DNA of 64,000 bases. Origin: Tupaia tana. Taxonomy: Eukaryota > Chordata > Mammalia > Scandentia > Tupaiidae. Where the stretch lies: the NCBI GenBank assembly GCA_026018925.1, contig JAKSZU010000013.1:248001-312000 (forward strand). The letters are read 5' to 3'. A model generated the notes under the pieces. It saw nothing but the letters and a program-made list of their open reading frames with translations. It ran no database searches and was not told where the DNA came from. Below, in pieces: positions 46,801 through 58,663 of this stretch. A program made the translations under genes and the position numbers. Every line of letters begins with the position of its first letter. Within the stretch, counting starts at the first letter, position 1.

Positions 46801-49800
46801 GAGACAATGACAGATACAGAGAGAGGAGGCCTGAATCTTCCTACCACACGAGTTGTCTATACTGGAGGCTGAATTATTAGTGGGATCTCTTCATTCCTCC
46901 GTTTCCCCCAACATGGCTAGATCACAGGAGCCATGGAGCTGGTTCTTGAAGAAGGGCTGTTCTGTTCCCTCCGCCTCTCCTGGGTGGGGAGTGGGAGAGG
47001 GAATTATTAACAAGATAAAGGGCTATGTGGGGCCAACAGGCCCAGATAGATGTCTCACCTTAAACAAAATTCTAAAAAGCAAAAATTTTAAAAAAATTTA
47101 AAAAAAGAGAGAGGAGTCAGAGACAGAGACAGAGCTAGAGAGAGACAATGACAGATACACAGAGAGGAGGCCTGAATCTTCCTACCACACGAGTTGTCTA
47201 TACTGGAGGCTGAATTATTAGTGGGATCTCTTCATTCCTCCGTTTCCCCCAACATGGCTAGATCACAGGAGCCATGGAGCTGGTTCTTGAAGAAGGGCTG
47301 TTCTGTTCCCTCCGCCTCTCCTGGGTGGGGAGTGGGAGAGGGAATTATTAACAAGATAAAGGGCTATGTGGGGCCAACAGGCCCAGATAGATGTCTCACC
47401 TTAAACAAAATTCTAAAAAGCAAAAATTTTAAAAAAATTTAAAAAAGAGAGAGGAGTCAGAGACAGAGACAGAGCTAGAGAGAGACAATGACAGATACAG
47501 AGAGAGGAGGCCTGAATCTTCCTACCACACGAGTTGTCTATACTGGAGGCTGAATTATTAGTGGGATCTCTTCATTCCTCCGTTTCCCCCAACATGGCTA
47601 GATCACAGGAGCCATGGAGCTGGTTCTTGAAGAAGGGCTGTTCTGTTCCCTCCGCCTCTCCTGGGTGGGGAGTGGGAGAGGGAATTATTAACAAGATAAA
47701 GGGCTATGTGGGGCCAACAGGCCCAGATAGATGTCTCACCTTAAACAAAATTCTAAAAAGCAAAAATTTTAAAAAAATTTAAAAAAAGAGAGAGGAGTCA
47801 GAGACAGAGACAGAGCTAGAGAGAGACAATGACAGATACACAGAGAGGAGGCCTGAATCTTCCTACCACACGAGTTGTCTATACTGGAGGCTGAATTATT
47901 AGTGGGATCTCTTCATTCCTCCGTTTCCCCCAACATGGCTAGATCACAGGAGCCATGGAGCTGGTTCTTGAAGAAGGGCTGTTCTGTTCCCTCCGCCTCT
48001 TCTGGGTGGGGAGTGGGAGAGGGAATTATTAACAAGATAAAGGGCTATGTGGGGCCAACAGGCCCAGATAGATGTCTCACCTTAAACAAAATTCTAAAAA
48101 GCAAAAATTTTAAAAAAATTTAAAAAAAGAGAGAGGAGTCAGAGACAGAGACAGAGCTAGAGAGAGACAATGACAGATACAGAGAGAGGAGGCCTGAATC
48201 TTCCTACCACACGAGTTGTCTATACTGGAGGCTGAATTATTAGTGGGATCTCTTCATTCCTCCGTTTCCCCCAACATGGCTAGATCACAGGAGCCATGGA
48301 GCTGGTTCTTGAAGAAGGGCTGTTCTGTTCCCTCCGCCTCTCCTGGGTGGGGAGTGGGAGAGGGAATTATTAACAAGATAAAGGGCTATGTGGGGCCAAC
48401 AGGCCCAGATAGATGTCTCACCTTAAACAAAATTCTAAAAAGCAAAAATTTTAAAAAAATTTAAAAAAAGAGAGAGGAGTCAGAGACAGAGACAGAGCTA
48501 GAGAGAGACAATGACAGATACAGAGAGAGGAGGCCTGAATCTTCCTACCACACGAGTTGTCTATACTGGAGGCTGAATTATTAGTGGGATCTCTTCATTC
48601 CTCCGTTTCCCCCAACATGGCTAGATCACAGGAGCCATGGAGCTGGTTCTTGAAGAAGGGCTGTTCTGTTCCCTCCGCCTCTCCTGGGTGGGGAGTGGGA
48701 GAGGGAATTATTAACAAGATAAAGGGCTATGTGGGGCCAACAGGCCCAGATAGATGTCTCACCTTAAACAAAATTCTAAAAAGCAAAAATTTTAAAAAAA
48801 TTTAAAAAAAGAGAGAGGAGTCAGAGACAGAGACAGAGCTAGAGAGAGACAATGACAGATACAGAGAGAGGAGGCCTGAATCTTCCTACCACACGAGTTG
48901 TCTATACTGGAGGCTGAATTATTAGTGGGATCTCTTCATTCCTCCGTTTCCCCCAACATGGCTAGATCACAGGAGCCATGGAGCTGGTTCTTGAAGAAGG
49001 GCTGTTCTGTTCCCTCCGCCTCTCCTGGGTGGGGAGTGGGAGAGGGAATTATTAACAAGATAAAGGGCTATGTGGGGCCAACAGGCCCAGATAGATGTCT
49101 CACCTTAAACAAAATTCTAAAAAGCAAAAATTTTAAAAAAATTTAAAAAAGAGAGAGGAGTCAGAGACAGAGACAGAGCTAGAGAGAGACAATGACAGAT
49201 ACAGAGAGAGGAGGCCTGAATCTTCCTACCACACGAGTTGTCTATACTGGAGGCTGAATTATTAGTGGGATCTCTTCATTCCTCCGTTTCCCCCAACATG
49301 GCTAGATCACAGGAGCCATGGAGCTGGTTCTTGAAGAAGGGCTGTTCTGTTCCCTCCGCCTCTCCTGGGTGGGGAGTGGGAGAGGGAATTATTAACAAGA
49401 TAAAGGGCTATGTGGGGCCAACAGGCCCAGATAGATGTCTCACCTTAAACAAAATTCTAAAAAGCAAAAATTTTAAAAAAATTTAAAAAAGAGAGAGGAG
49501 TCAGAGACAGAGACAGAGCTAGAGAGAGACAATGACAGATACAGAGAGAGGAGGCCTGAATCTTCCTACCACACGAGTTGTCTATACTGGAGGCTGAATT
49601 ATTAGTGGGATCTCTTCATTCCTCCGTTTCCCCCAACATGGCTAGATCACAGGAGCCATGGAGCTGGTTCTTGAAGAAGGGCTGTTCTGTTCCCTCCGCC
49701 TCTCCTGGGTGGGGAGTGGGAGAGGGAATTATTAACAAGATAAAGGGCTATGTGGGGCCAACAGGCCCAGATAGATGTCTCACCTTAAACAAAATTCTAA

Positions 49801-52800
49801 AAAGCAAAAATTTTAAAAAAATTTAAAAAAGAGAGAGGAGTCAGAGACAGAGACAGAGCTAGAGAGAGACAATGACAGATACAGAGAGAGGAGGCCTGAA
49901 TCTTCCTACCACACGAGTTGTCTATACTGGAGGCTGAATTATTAGTGGGATCTCTTCATTCCTCCGTTTCCCCCAACATGGCTAGATCACAGGAGCCATG
50001 GAGCTGGTTCTTGAAGAAGGGCTGTTCTGTTCCCTCCGCCTCTCCTGGGTGGGGAGTGGGAGAGGGAATTATTAACAAGATAAAGGGCTATGTGGGGCCA
50101 ACAGGCCCAGATAGATGTCTCACCTTAAACAAAATTCTAAAAAGCAAAAATTTTAAAAAAATTTAAAAAAAGAGAGAGGAGTCAGAGACAGAGACAGAGC
50201 TAGAGAGAGACAATGACAGATACAGAGAGAGGAGGCCTGAATCTTCCTACCACACGAGTTGTCTATACTGGAGGCTGAATTATTAGTGGGATCTCTTCAT
50301 TCCTCCGTTTCCCCCAACATGGCTAGATCACAGGAGCCATGGAGCTGGTTCTTGAAGAAGGGCTGTTCTGTTCCCTCCGCCTCTCCTGGGTGGGGAGTGG
50401 GAGAGGGAATTATTAACAAGATAAAGGGCTATGTGGGGCCAACAGGCCCAGATAGATGTCTCACCTTAAACAAAATTCTAAAAAGCAAAAATTTTAAAAA
50501 AATTTAAAAAAAGAGAGAGGAGTCAGAGACAGAGACAGAGCTAGAGAGAGACAATGACAGATACAGAGAGAGGAGGCCTGAATCTTCCTACCACACGAGT
50601 TGTCTATACTGGAGGCTGAATTATTAGTGGGATCTCTTCATTCCTCCGTTTCCCCCAACATGGCTAGATCACAGGAGCCATGGAGCTGGTTCTTGAAGAA
50701 GGGCTGTTCTGTTCCCTCCGCCTCTTCTGGGTGGGGAGTGGGAGAGGGAATTATTAACAAGATAAAGGGCTATGTGGGGCCAACAGGCCCAGATAGATGT
50801 CTCACCTTAAACAAAATTCTAAAAAGCAAAAATTTTAAAAAAATTTAAAAAAAGAGAGAGGAGTCAGAGACAGAGACAGAGCTAGAGAGAGACAATGACA
50901 GATACAGAGAGAGGAGGCCTGAATCTTCCTACCACACGAGTTGTCTATACTGGAGGCTGAATTATTAGTGGGATCTCTTCATTCCTCCGTTTCCCCCAAC
51001 ATGGCTAGATCACAGGAGCCATGGAGCTGGTTCTTGAAGAAGGGCTGTTCTGTTCCCTCCGCCTCTCCTGGGTGGGGAGTGGGAGAGGGAATTATTAACA
51101 AGATAAAGGGCTATGTGGGGCCAACAGGCCCAGATAGATGTCTCACCTTAAACAAAATTCTAAAAAGCAAAAATTTTAAAAAAATTTAAAAAAAGAGAGA
51201 GGAGTCAGAGACAGAGACAGAGCTAGAGAGAGACAATGACAGATACAGAGAGAGGAGGCCTGAATCTTCCTACCACACGAGTTGTCTATACTGGAGGCTG
51301 AATTATTAGTGGGATCTCTTCATTCCTCCGTTTCCCCCAACATGGCTAGATCACAGGAGCCATGGAGCTGGTTCTTGAAGAAGGGCTGTTCTGTTCCCTC
51401 CGCCTCTCCTGGGTGGGGAGTGGGAGAGGGAATTATTAACAAGATAAAGGGCTATGTGGGGCCAACAGGCCCAGATAGATGTCTCACCTTAAACAAAATT
51501 CTAAAAAGCAAAAATTTTAAAAAAATTTAAAAAAAGAGAGAGGAGTCAGAGACAGAGACAGAGCTAGAGAGAGACAATGACAGATACAGAGAGAGGAGGC
51601 CTGAATCTTCCTACCACACGAGTTGTCTATACTGGAGGCTGAATTATTAGTGGGATCTCTTCATTCCTCCGTTTCCCCCAACATGGCTAGATCACAGGAG
51701 CCATGGAGCTGGTTCTTGAAGAAGGGCTGTTCTGTTCCCTCCGCCTCTCCTGGGTGGGGAGTGGGAGAGGGAATTATTAACAAGATAAAGGGCTATGTGG
51801 GGCCAACAGGCCCAGATAGATGTCTCACCTTAAACAAAATTCTAAAAAGCAAAAATTTTAAAAAAATTTAAAAAAAGAGAGAGGAGTCAGAGACAGAGAC
51901 AGAGCTAGAGAGAGACAATGACAGATACAGAGAGAGGAGGCCTGAATCTTCCTACCACACGAGTTGTCTATACTGGAGGCTGAATTATTAGTGGGATCTC
52001 TTCATTCCTCCGTTTCCCCCAACATGGCTAGATCACAGGAGCCATGGAGCTGGTTCTTGAAGAAGGGCTGTTCTGTTCCCTCCGCCTCTCCTGGGTGGGG
52101 AGTGGGAGAGGGAATTATTAACAAGATAAAGGGCTATGTGGGGCCAACAGGCCCAGATAGATGTCTCACCTTAAACAAAATTCTAAAAAGCAAAAATTTT
52201 AAAAAAATTTAAAAAAAGAGAGAGGAGTCAGAGACAGAGACAGAGCTAGAGAGAGACAATGACAGATACAGAGAGAGGAGGCCTGAATCTTCCTACCACA
52301 CGAGTTGTCTATACTGGAGGCTGAATTATTAGTGGGATCTCTTCATTCCTCCGTTTCCCCCAACATGGCTAGATCACAGGAGCCATGGAGCTGGTTCTTG
52401 AAGAAGGGCTGTTCTGTTCCCTCCGCCTCTCCTGGGTGGGGAGTGGGAGAGGGAATTATTAACAAGATAAAGGGCTATGTGGGGCCAACAGGCCCAGATA
52501 GATGTCTCACCTTAAACAAAATTCTAAAAAGCAAAAATTTTAAAAAAATTTAAAAAAAGAGAGAGGAGTCAGAGACAGAGACAGAGCTAGAGAGAGACAA
52601 TGACAGATACAGAGAGAGGAGGCCTGAATCTTCCTACCACACGAGTTGTCTATACTGGAGGCTGAATTATTAGTGGGATCTCTTCATTCCTCCGTTTCCC
52701 CCAACATGGCTAGATCACAGGAGCCATGGAGCTGGTTCTTGAAGAAGGGCTGTTCTGTTCCCTCCGCCTCTCCTGGGTGGGGAGTGGGAGAGGGAATTAT

Positions 52801-54005
52801 TAACAAGATAAAGGGCTATGTGGGGCCAACAGGCCCAGATAGATGTCTCACCTTAAACAAAATTCTAAAAAGCAAAAATTTTAAAAAAATTTAAAAAAAG
52901 AGAGAGGAGTCAGAGACAGAGACAGAGCTAGAGAGAGACAATGACAGATACAGAGAGAGGAGGCCTGAATCTTCCTACCACACGAGTTGTCTATACTGGA
53001 GGCTGAATTATTAGTGGGATCTCTTCATTCCTCCGTTTCCCCCAACATGGCTAGATCACAGGAGCCATGGAGCTGGTTCTTGAAGAAGGGCTGTTCTGTT
53101 CCCTCCGCCTCTCCTGGGTGGGGAGTGGGAGAGGGAATTATTAACAAGATAAAGGGCTATGTGGGGCCAACAGGCCCAGATAGATGTCTCACCTTAAACA
53201 AAATTCTAAAAAGCAAAAATTTTAAAAAAATTTAAAAAAAGAGAGAGGAGTCAGAGACAGAGACAGAGCTAGAGAGAGACAATGACAGATACAGAGAGAG
53301 GAGGCCTGAATCTTCCTACCACACGAGTTGTCTATACTGGAGGCTGAATTATTAGTGGGATCTCTTCATTCCTCCGTTTCCCCCAACATGGCTAGATCAC
53401 AGGAGCCATGGAGCTGGTTCTTGAAGAAGGGCTGTTCTGTTCCCTCCGCCTCTCCTGGGTGGGGAGTGGGAGAGGGAATTATTAACAAGATAAAGGGCTA
53501 TGTGGGGCCAACAGGCCCAGATAGATGTCTCACCTTAAACAAAATTCTAAAAAGCAAAAATTTTAAAAAAATTTAAAAAAGAGAGAGGAGTCAGAGACAG
53601 AGACAGAGCTAGAGAGAGACAATGACAGATACAGAGAGAGGAGGCCTGAATCTTCCTACCACACGAGTTGTCTATACTGGAGGCTGAATTATTAGTGGGA
53701 TCTCTTCATTCCTCCGTTTCCCCCAACATGGCTAGATCACAGGAGCCATGGAGCTGGTTCTTGAAGAAGGGCTGTTCTGTTCCCTCCGCCTCTCCTGGGT
53801 GGGGAGTGGGAGAGGGAATTATTAACAAGATAAAGGGCTATGTGGGGCCAACAGGCCCAGATAGATGTCTCACCTTAAACAAAATTCTAAAAAGCAAAAA
53901 TTTTAAAAAAATTTAAAAAAGAGAGAGGAGTCAGAGACAGAGACAGAGCTAGAGAGAGACAATGACAGATACAGAGAGAGGAGGCCTGAATCTTCCTACC
54001 ACACG

Positions 54006-54140
54006 AGTTGTCTATACTGGAGGCTGAATTATTAGTGGGATCTCTTCATTCCTCCGTTTCCCCCAACATGGCTAGATCACAGGAGCCATGGAGCTGGTTC
54101 TTGAAGAAGGGCTGTTCTGTTCCCTCCGCCTCTCCACGCG
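54006..54140 (-). repeat. Spliced-type short monomer at the distal end of array 1
   Basis: A 135-bp unit, joined at 54,134/54,135 ('gcctctc' to 'cacgcgag'), which is a full unit minus the 205-bp GT-AG segment. It is followed by the truncated terminal monomer that ends the element at 54,254. Confidence 0.85.
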
Positions 54141-54576
54141 AGTTGTCTATACTGGAGGCTGAATTATTAGTAGGATCTCTTCATTCCTCCATTTCCCCCA
54201 ACATGGCTAGATCGCAGGAGCCATGGAGCTGGTTCTTGAAGAAGGGCTGTTCTCTACAGTATATTCTTTTGCTAACCTCTTCCCAAGGTGCAGAACTTTG
54301 CTTTCCTTGAGATGTAGATTAAGGATTTCTTTACGAATCTCTTCCCAGGACACAGATCTTCCCCGCTTCCACATGTTCCACCTCTCTGGGCCAGACCAGT
54401 GTAAATCTCTTCACTAATTTTGTCCGTAAATCTCAAAATCAAATAAAAGAAACCCCTGTCCATAATCACCCCAAGAAACACATGTATGCCTCCTCTCCAG
54501 GCCTAGGCCATTCATATTCTGCTTGGAAATAAACCACATTAATTACTAATTTTTAGAGTTGGTTATTTTTTTGACA

Positions 54577-54690
54577 TTATAATCAGCATTTTTATTATAG
54601 TTGTACCTACCTATGTATGCATCAGTAAATTATGTAGTTTATTTTTACTTTTTATTAACTTTATATAATTATTTCTTTCTTGTTTTTTTA
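54577..54690. other. A/T-rich flank right of LTR copy 3
   Basis: No element recognised. Confidence 0.3.
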
Positions 54691-54741
54691 AAAGTTTTGC
54701 TATAAGCCACGTGCACTCACTGGAATGAGAGCAAGAGCGAG

Positions 54742-54779
<38 letters not shown>

Positions 54780-54899
54780 TGAGTATGATTTCCTGAGTGG
54801 GATTAGGGGATGGCCATACTGCAATCCCTTCTCCTCCATTCTCCTTTAGGGACTTTCAGCATACTCACCCAGCATAGTTTTCATGCCACTGGGTCCAGG
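54691..54899 (-). mobile_element. SINE cut by the assembly gap
   Basis: The reverse complement of the SINE tail and body: 'gttttgctataagccacgtg', an expanded GA microsatellite at about 54,736-54,776, then 'ccttctcctccattctcc'. It ends at 'gggtccagg', just before the gap, so the tRNA head is not in the assembly. Confidence 0.85.
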
Positions 54900-54999
54900 N
54901 NNNNNNNNNNNNNNNNNNNNNNNNNNNNNNNNNNNNNNNNNNNNNNNNNNNNNNNNNNNNNNNNNNNNNNNNNNNNNNNNNNNNNNNNNNNNNNNNNNN
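54900..54999. other. Assembly gap, 100 N
   Basis: Exactly 100 N, the usual placeholder for a gap of unknown size. Left is a SINE cut mid-body; right is the middle of a monomer. The true content is unknown. Confidence 0.98.
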
Positions 55000-55017
55000 A
55001 AAATTAAAAAAAAAGAC

Positions 55018-55062
<45 letters not shown>

Positions 55063-55669
55063 AAGAGAGAGACCAAGATTGATTCAGAGACAGGAGATAT
55101 GAAAGGGGTTTTCCTACCATGTGGGATTTTGTATGCTGGAGGCCCAGTTAGGAGTGGGACATCTTTCTTTCTCCCAGCATGTCTACATCTCAGGAGCCAT
55201 GGAGCAGGCTGTCTCTTGAAGAAGGGCTGTTCTGGGAGGAGGAGAGGGGATTATTAACAAAACAAAGGCCTAGGAGGGAGGGGCCAAAGGGCCCTGTAAG
55301 AAGCCTCACCTTAAAAAATTCTAAAAAGCAAAAATTAAAAAAAAAAGACAGACAGAGAGAGAGAGAGAGAGAGAGAGAGGTAAAGAGAGAGACCAAGATT
55401 GATTCAGAGACAGGAGATATGAAAGGGGTTTTCCTACCATGTGGGATTTTGTATGCTGGAGGCCCAGTTAGGAGTGGGACATCTTTCTTTCTCCCAGCAT
55501 GTCTACATCTCAGGAGCCATGGAGCAGGCTGTCTCTTGAAGAAGGGCTGTTCTGGGAGGAGGAGAGGGGATTATTAACAAAACAAAGGCCTAGGAGGGAG
55601 GGGCCAAAGGGCCCTGTAAGAAGCCTCACCTTAAAAAATTCTAAAAAGCAAAAATTAAAAAAAAAAGAC

Positions 55670-55706
<37 letters not shown>

Positions 55707-55993
55707 AAGAGAGAGACCAAGATTGATTCAGAGACAGGAGATATGAAAGGGGTTTTCCTACCATGTGGGATTTTGTATGCTGGAGGCCCAGTTAGGAGTG
55801 GGGACATCTTTCTTTCTCCCAGCATGTCTACATCTCAGGAGCCATGGAGCAGGCTGTCTCTTGAAGAAGGGCTGTTCTGGGAGGAGGAGAGGGGATTATT
55901 AACAAAACAAAGGCCTAGGAGGGAGGGGCCAAAGGGCCCTGTAAGAAGCCTCACCTTAAAAAATTCTAAAAAGCAAAAATTAAAAAAAAAGAC

Positions 55994-56028
<35 letters not shown>

Positions 56029-56315
56029 AAGAGAGAGACCAAGATTGATTCAGAGACAGGAGATATGAAAGGGGTTTTCCTACCATGTGGGATTTTGTAT
56101 GCTGGAGGCCCAGTTAGGAGTGGGACATCTTTCTTTCTCCCAGCATGTCTACATCTCAGGAGCCATGGAGCAGGCTGTCTCTTGAAGAAGGGCTGTTCTG
56201 GGAGGAGGAGAGGGGATTATTAACAAAACAAAGGCCTAGGAGGGAGGGGCCAAAGGGCCCTGTAAGAAGCCTCACCTTAAAAAATTCTAAAAAGCAAAAA
56301 TTAAAAAAAAAAGAC

Positions 56316-56360
<45 letters not shown>

Positions 56361-56647
56361 AAGAGAGAGACCAAGATTGATTCAGAGACAGGAGATATGA
56401 AAGGGGTTTTCCTACCATGTGGGATTTTGTATGCTGGAGGCCCAGTTAGGAGTGGGACATCTTTCTTTCTCCCAGCATGTCTACATCTCAGGAGCCATGG
56501 AGCAGGCTGTCTCTTGAAGAAGGGCTGTTCTGGGAGGAGGAGAGGGGATTATTAACAAAACAAAGGCCTAGGAGGGAGGGGCCAAAGGGCCCTGTAAGAA
56601 GCCTCACCTTAAAAAATTCTAAAAAGCAAAAATTAAAAAAAAAAGAC

Positions 56648-56688
<41 letters not shown>

Positions 56689-56976
56689 AAGAGAGAGACC
56701 AAGATTGATTCAGAGACAGGAGATATGAAAGGGGTTTTTCCTACCATGTGGGATTTTGTATGCTGGAGGCCCAGTTAGGAGTGGGACATCTTTCTTTCTC
56801 CCAGCATGTCTACATCTCAGGAGCCATGGAGCAGGCTGTCTCTTGAAGAAGGGCTGTTCTGGGAGGAGGAGAGGGGATTATTAACAAAACAAAGGCCTAG
56901 GAGGGAGGGGCCAAAGGGCCCTGTAAGAAGCCTCACCTTAAAAAATTCTAAAAAGCAAAAATTAAAAAAAAAAGAC

Positions 56977-57017
<41 letters not shown>

Positions 57018-57305
57018 AAGAGAGAGACCAAGATTGATTCAGAGACAGGAGATATGAAAGGGGGTTTTCCTACCATGTGGGATTTTGTATGCTGGAGGCC
57101 CAGTTAGGAGTGGGACATCTTTCTTTCTCCCAGCATGTCTACATCTCAGGAGCCATGGAGCAGGCTGTCTCTTGAAGAAGGGCTGTTCTGGGAGGAGGAG
57201 AGGGGATTATTAACAAAACAAAGGCCTAGGAGGGAGGGGCCAAAGGGCCCTGTAAGAAGCCTCACCTTAAAAAATTCTAAAAAGCAAAAATTTAAAAAAA
57301 AAGAC

Positions 57306-57340
<35 letters not shown>

Positions 57341-58628
57341 GAGGTAAAGAGAGAGACCAAGATTGATTCAGAGACAGGAGATATGAAAGGGGTTTTCCTA
57401 CCATGTGGGATTTTGTATGCTGGAGGCCCAGTTAGGAGTGGGACATCTTTCTTTCTCCCAGCATGTCTACATCTCAGGAGCCATGGAGCAGGCTGTCTCT
57501 TGAAGAAGGGCTGTTCTGGGAGGAGGAGAGGGGATTATTAACAAAACAAAGGCCTAGGAGGGAGGGGCCAAAGGGCCCTGTAAGAAGCCTCACCTTAAAA
57601 AAATTCTAAAAAGCAAAAATTTAAAAAAAAAGACAGACAGACAGAGAGAGAGAGAGAGAGAGAGAGAGTGAGAGGTAAAGAGAGAGACCAAGATTGATTC
57701 AGAGACAGGAGATATGAAAGGGGTTTTCCTACCATGTGGGATTTTGTATGCTGGAGGCCCAGTTAGGAGTGGGACATCTTTCTTTCTCCCAGCATGTCTA
57801 CATCTCAGGAGCCATGGAGCAGGCTGTCTCTTGAAGAAGGGCTGTTCTGGGAGGAGGAGAGGGGATTATTAACAAAACAAAGGCCTAGGAGGGAGGGGCC
57901 AAAGGGCCCTGTAAGAAGCCTCACCTTAAAAAATTCTAAAAAGCAAAAATTTAAAAAAAAAGACAGACAGACAGAGAGAGAGAGAGAGAGAGAGAGAGTG
58001 AGAGGTAAAGAGAGAGACCAAGATTGATTCAGAGACAGGAGATATGAAAGGGGTTTTCCTACCATGTGGGATTTTGTATGCTGGAGGCCCAGTTAGGAGT
58101 GGGACATCTTTCTTTCTCCCAGCATGTCTACATCTCAGGAGCCATGGAGCAGGCTGTCTCTTGAAGAAGGGCTGTTCTGGGAGGAGGAGAGGGGATTATT
58201 AACAAAACAAAGGCCTAGGAGGGAGGGGCCAAAGGGCCCTGTAAGAAGCCTCACCTTAAAAAATTCTAAAAAGCAAAAATTTAAAAAAAAAGACAGACAG
58301 ACAGAGAGAGAGAGAGAGAGAGAGAGAGTGAGAGGTAAAGAGAGAGACCAAGATTGATTCAGAGACAGGAGATATGAAAGGGGTTTTCCTACCATGTGGG
58401 ATTTTGTATGCTGGAGGCCCAGTTAGGAGTGGGACATCTTTCTTTCTCCCAGCATGTCTACATCTCAGGAGCCATGGAGCAGGCTGTCTCTTGAAGAAGG
58501 GCTGTTCTGGGAGGAGGAGAGGGGATTATTAACAAAACAAAGGCCTAGGAGGGAGGGGCCAAAGGGCCCTGTAAGAAGCCTCACCTTAAAAAATTCTAAA
58601 AAGCAAAAATTTAAAAAAAAAGACAGAC

Positions 58629-58663
<35 letters not shown>

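Larger units (their letters stand above)
28245..54254 (-). mobile_element. Element 3: ORF1-only LINE with a 22.6-kb 5' monomer array
   Basis: A 26-kb block flanked by 'tacagtatattctttt' at 28,229-28,244 and 54,255-54,270; LTR copy 1 has one such site in the same place. So the block is one non-LTR insertion. On the minus strand it contains a terminal truncated monomer, one spliced-type monomer, 66 full monomers, a linker (31,327-31,596), ORF1 (31,326-30,331), and a two-module 3' UTR holding two solo LTRs. The T-run at 28,241-28,250 is the poly-A end. No ORF2. Ordinary reverse transcription of a 26-kb RNA is unlikely, so the array probably grew after insertion. Confidence 0.88.
31597..54254 (-). 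repeat. Array 1: 66 full 340/341-bp LINE promoter monomers
   Basis: Unit starts ('atggctagatc') recur from 31,597 to 54,068. Spacing over the 65 intervals from 31,937 is 340 bp (34 times) or 341 bp (31 times). The difference is one A in an A-run ('tttaaaaaag' or 'tttaaaaaaag'). Other variation is rare: G to A at 34,742 and 42,910; 'acac' for 'acag' at 35,927, 37,971, 44,094, 47,160 and 47,841; 'cttctggg' for 'ctcctggg' at about 48,000 and 50,726. Only the distal edge diverges: a 135-bp spliced-type unit and a truncated last unit carry four substitutions in about 120 bp. The 82-aa frame in each unit is antisense to the LINE and not credible as a gene. Confidence 0.97.
28068..54576 (+). mobile_element. 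ERV LTR, family X copy 3, split by element 3
   Basis: The 5' part at 28,068-28,244 and the 3' part at 54,255-54,576 together reproduce the uninterrupted copy 1. The break lies in 'acagtatattcttttgct' and is bridged by the duplication described for element 3. The sequence just before its 5' end ('aaacagggggaac') is purine-rich, like a polypurine tract. Confidence 0.85.

Noticed and set aside
31597..54254. Ordinary centromeric or pericentromeric satellite
   Set aside because: The array joins a LINE linker and ORF1 on one side and ends at a target-site duplication on the other. The unit is homologous to 5' UTR monomers of three other LINE copies in the window.
31877..54256. A conserved 82-aa frame repeated 66 times, beginning MSILEAELL
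   Set aside because: It exists because the 340/341-bp DNA unit is nearly identical in every copy. It is antisense to the LINE, has a non-ATG-like weak start context, ends in the A-run, and has no recognisable domain. Homogenised DNA, not selection on protein, explains its conservation.
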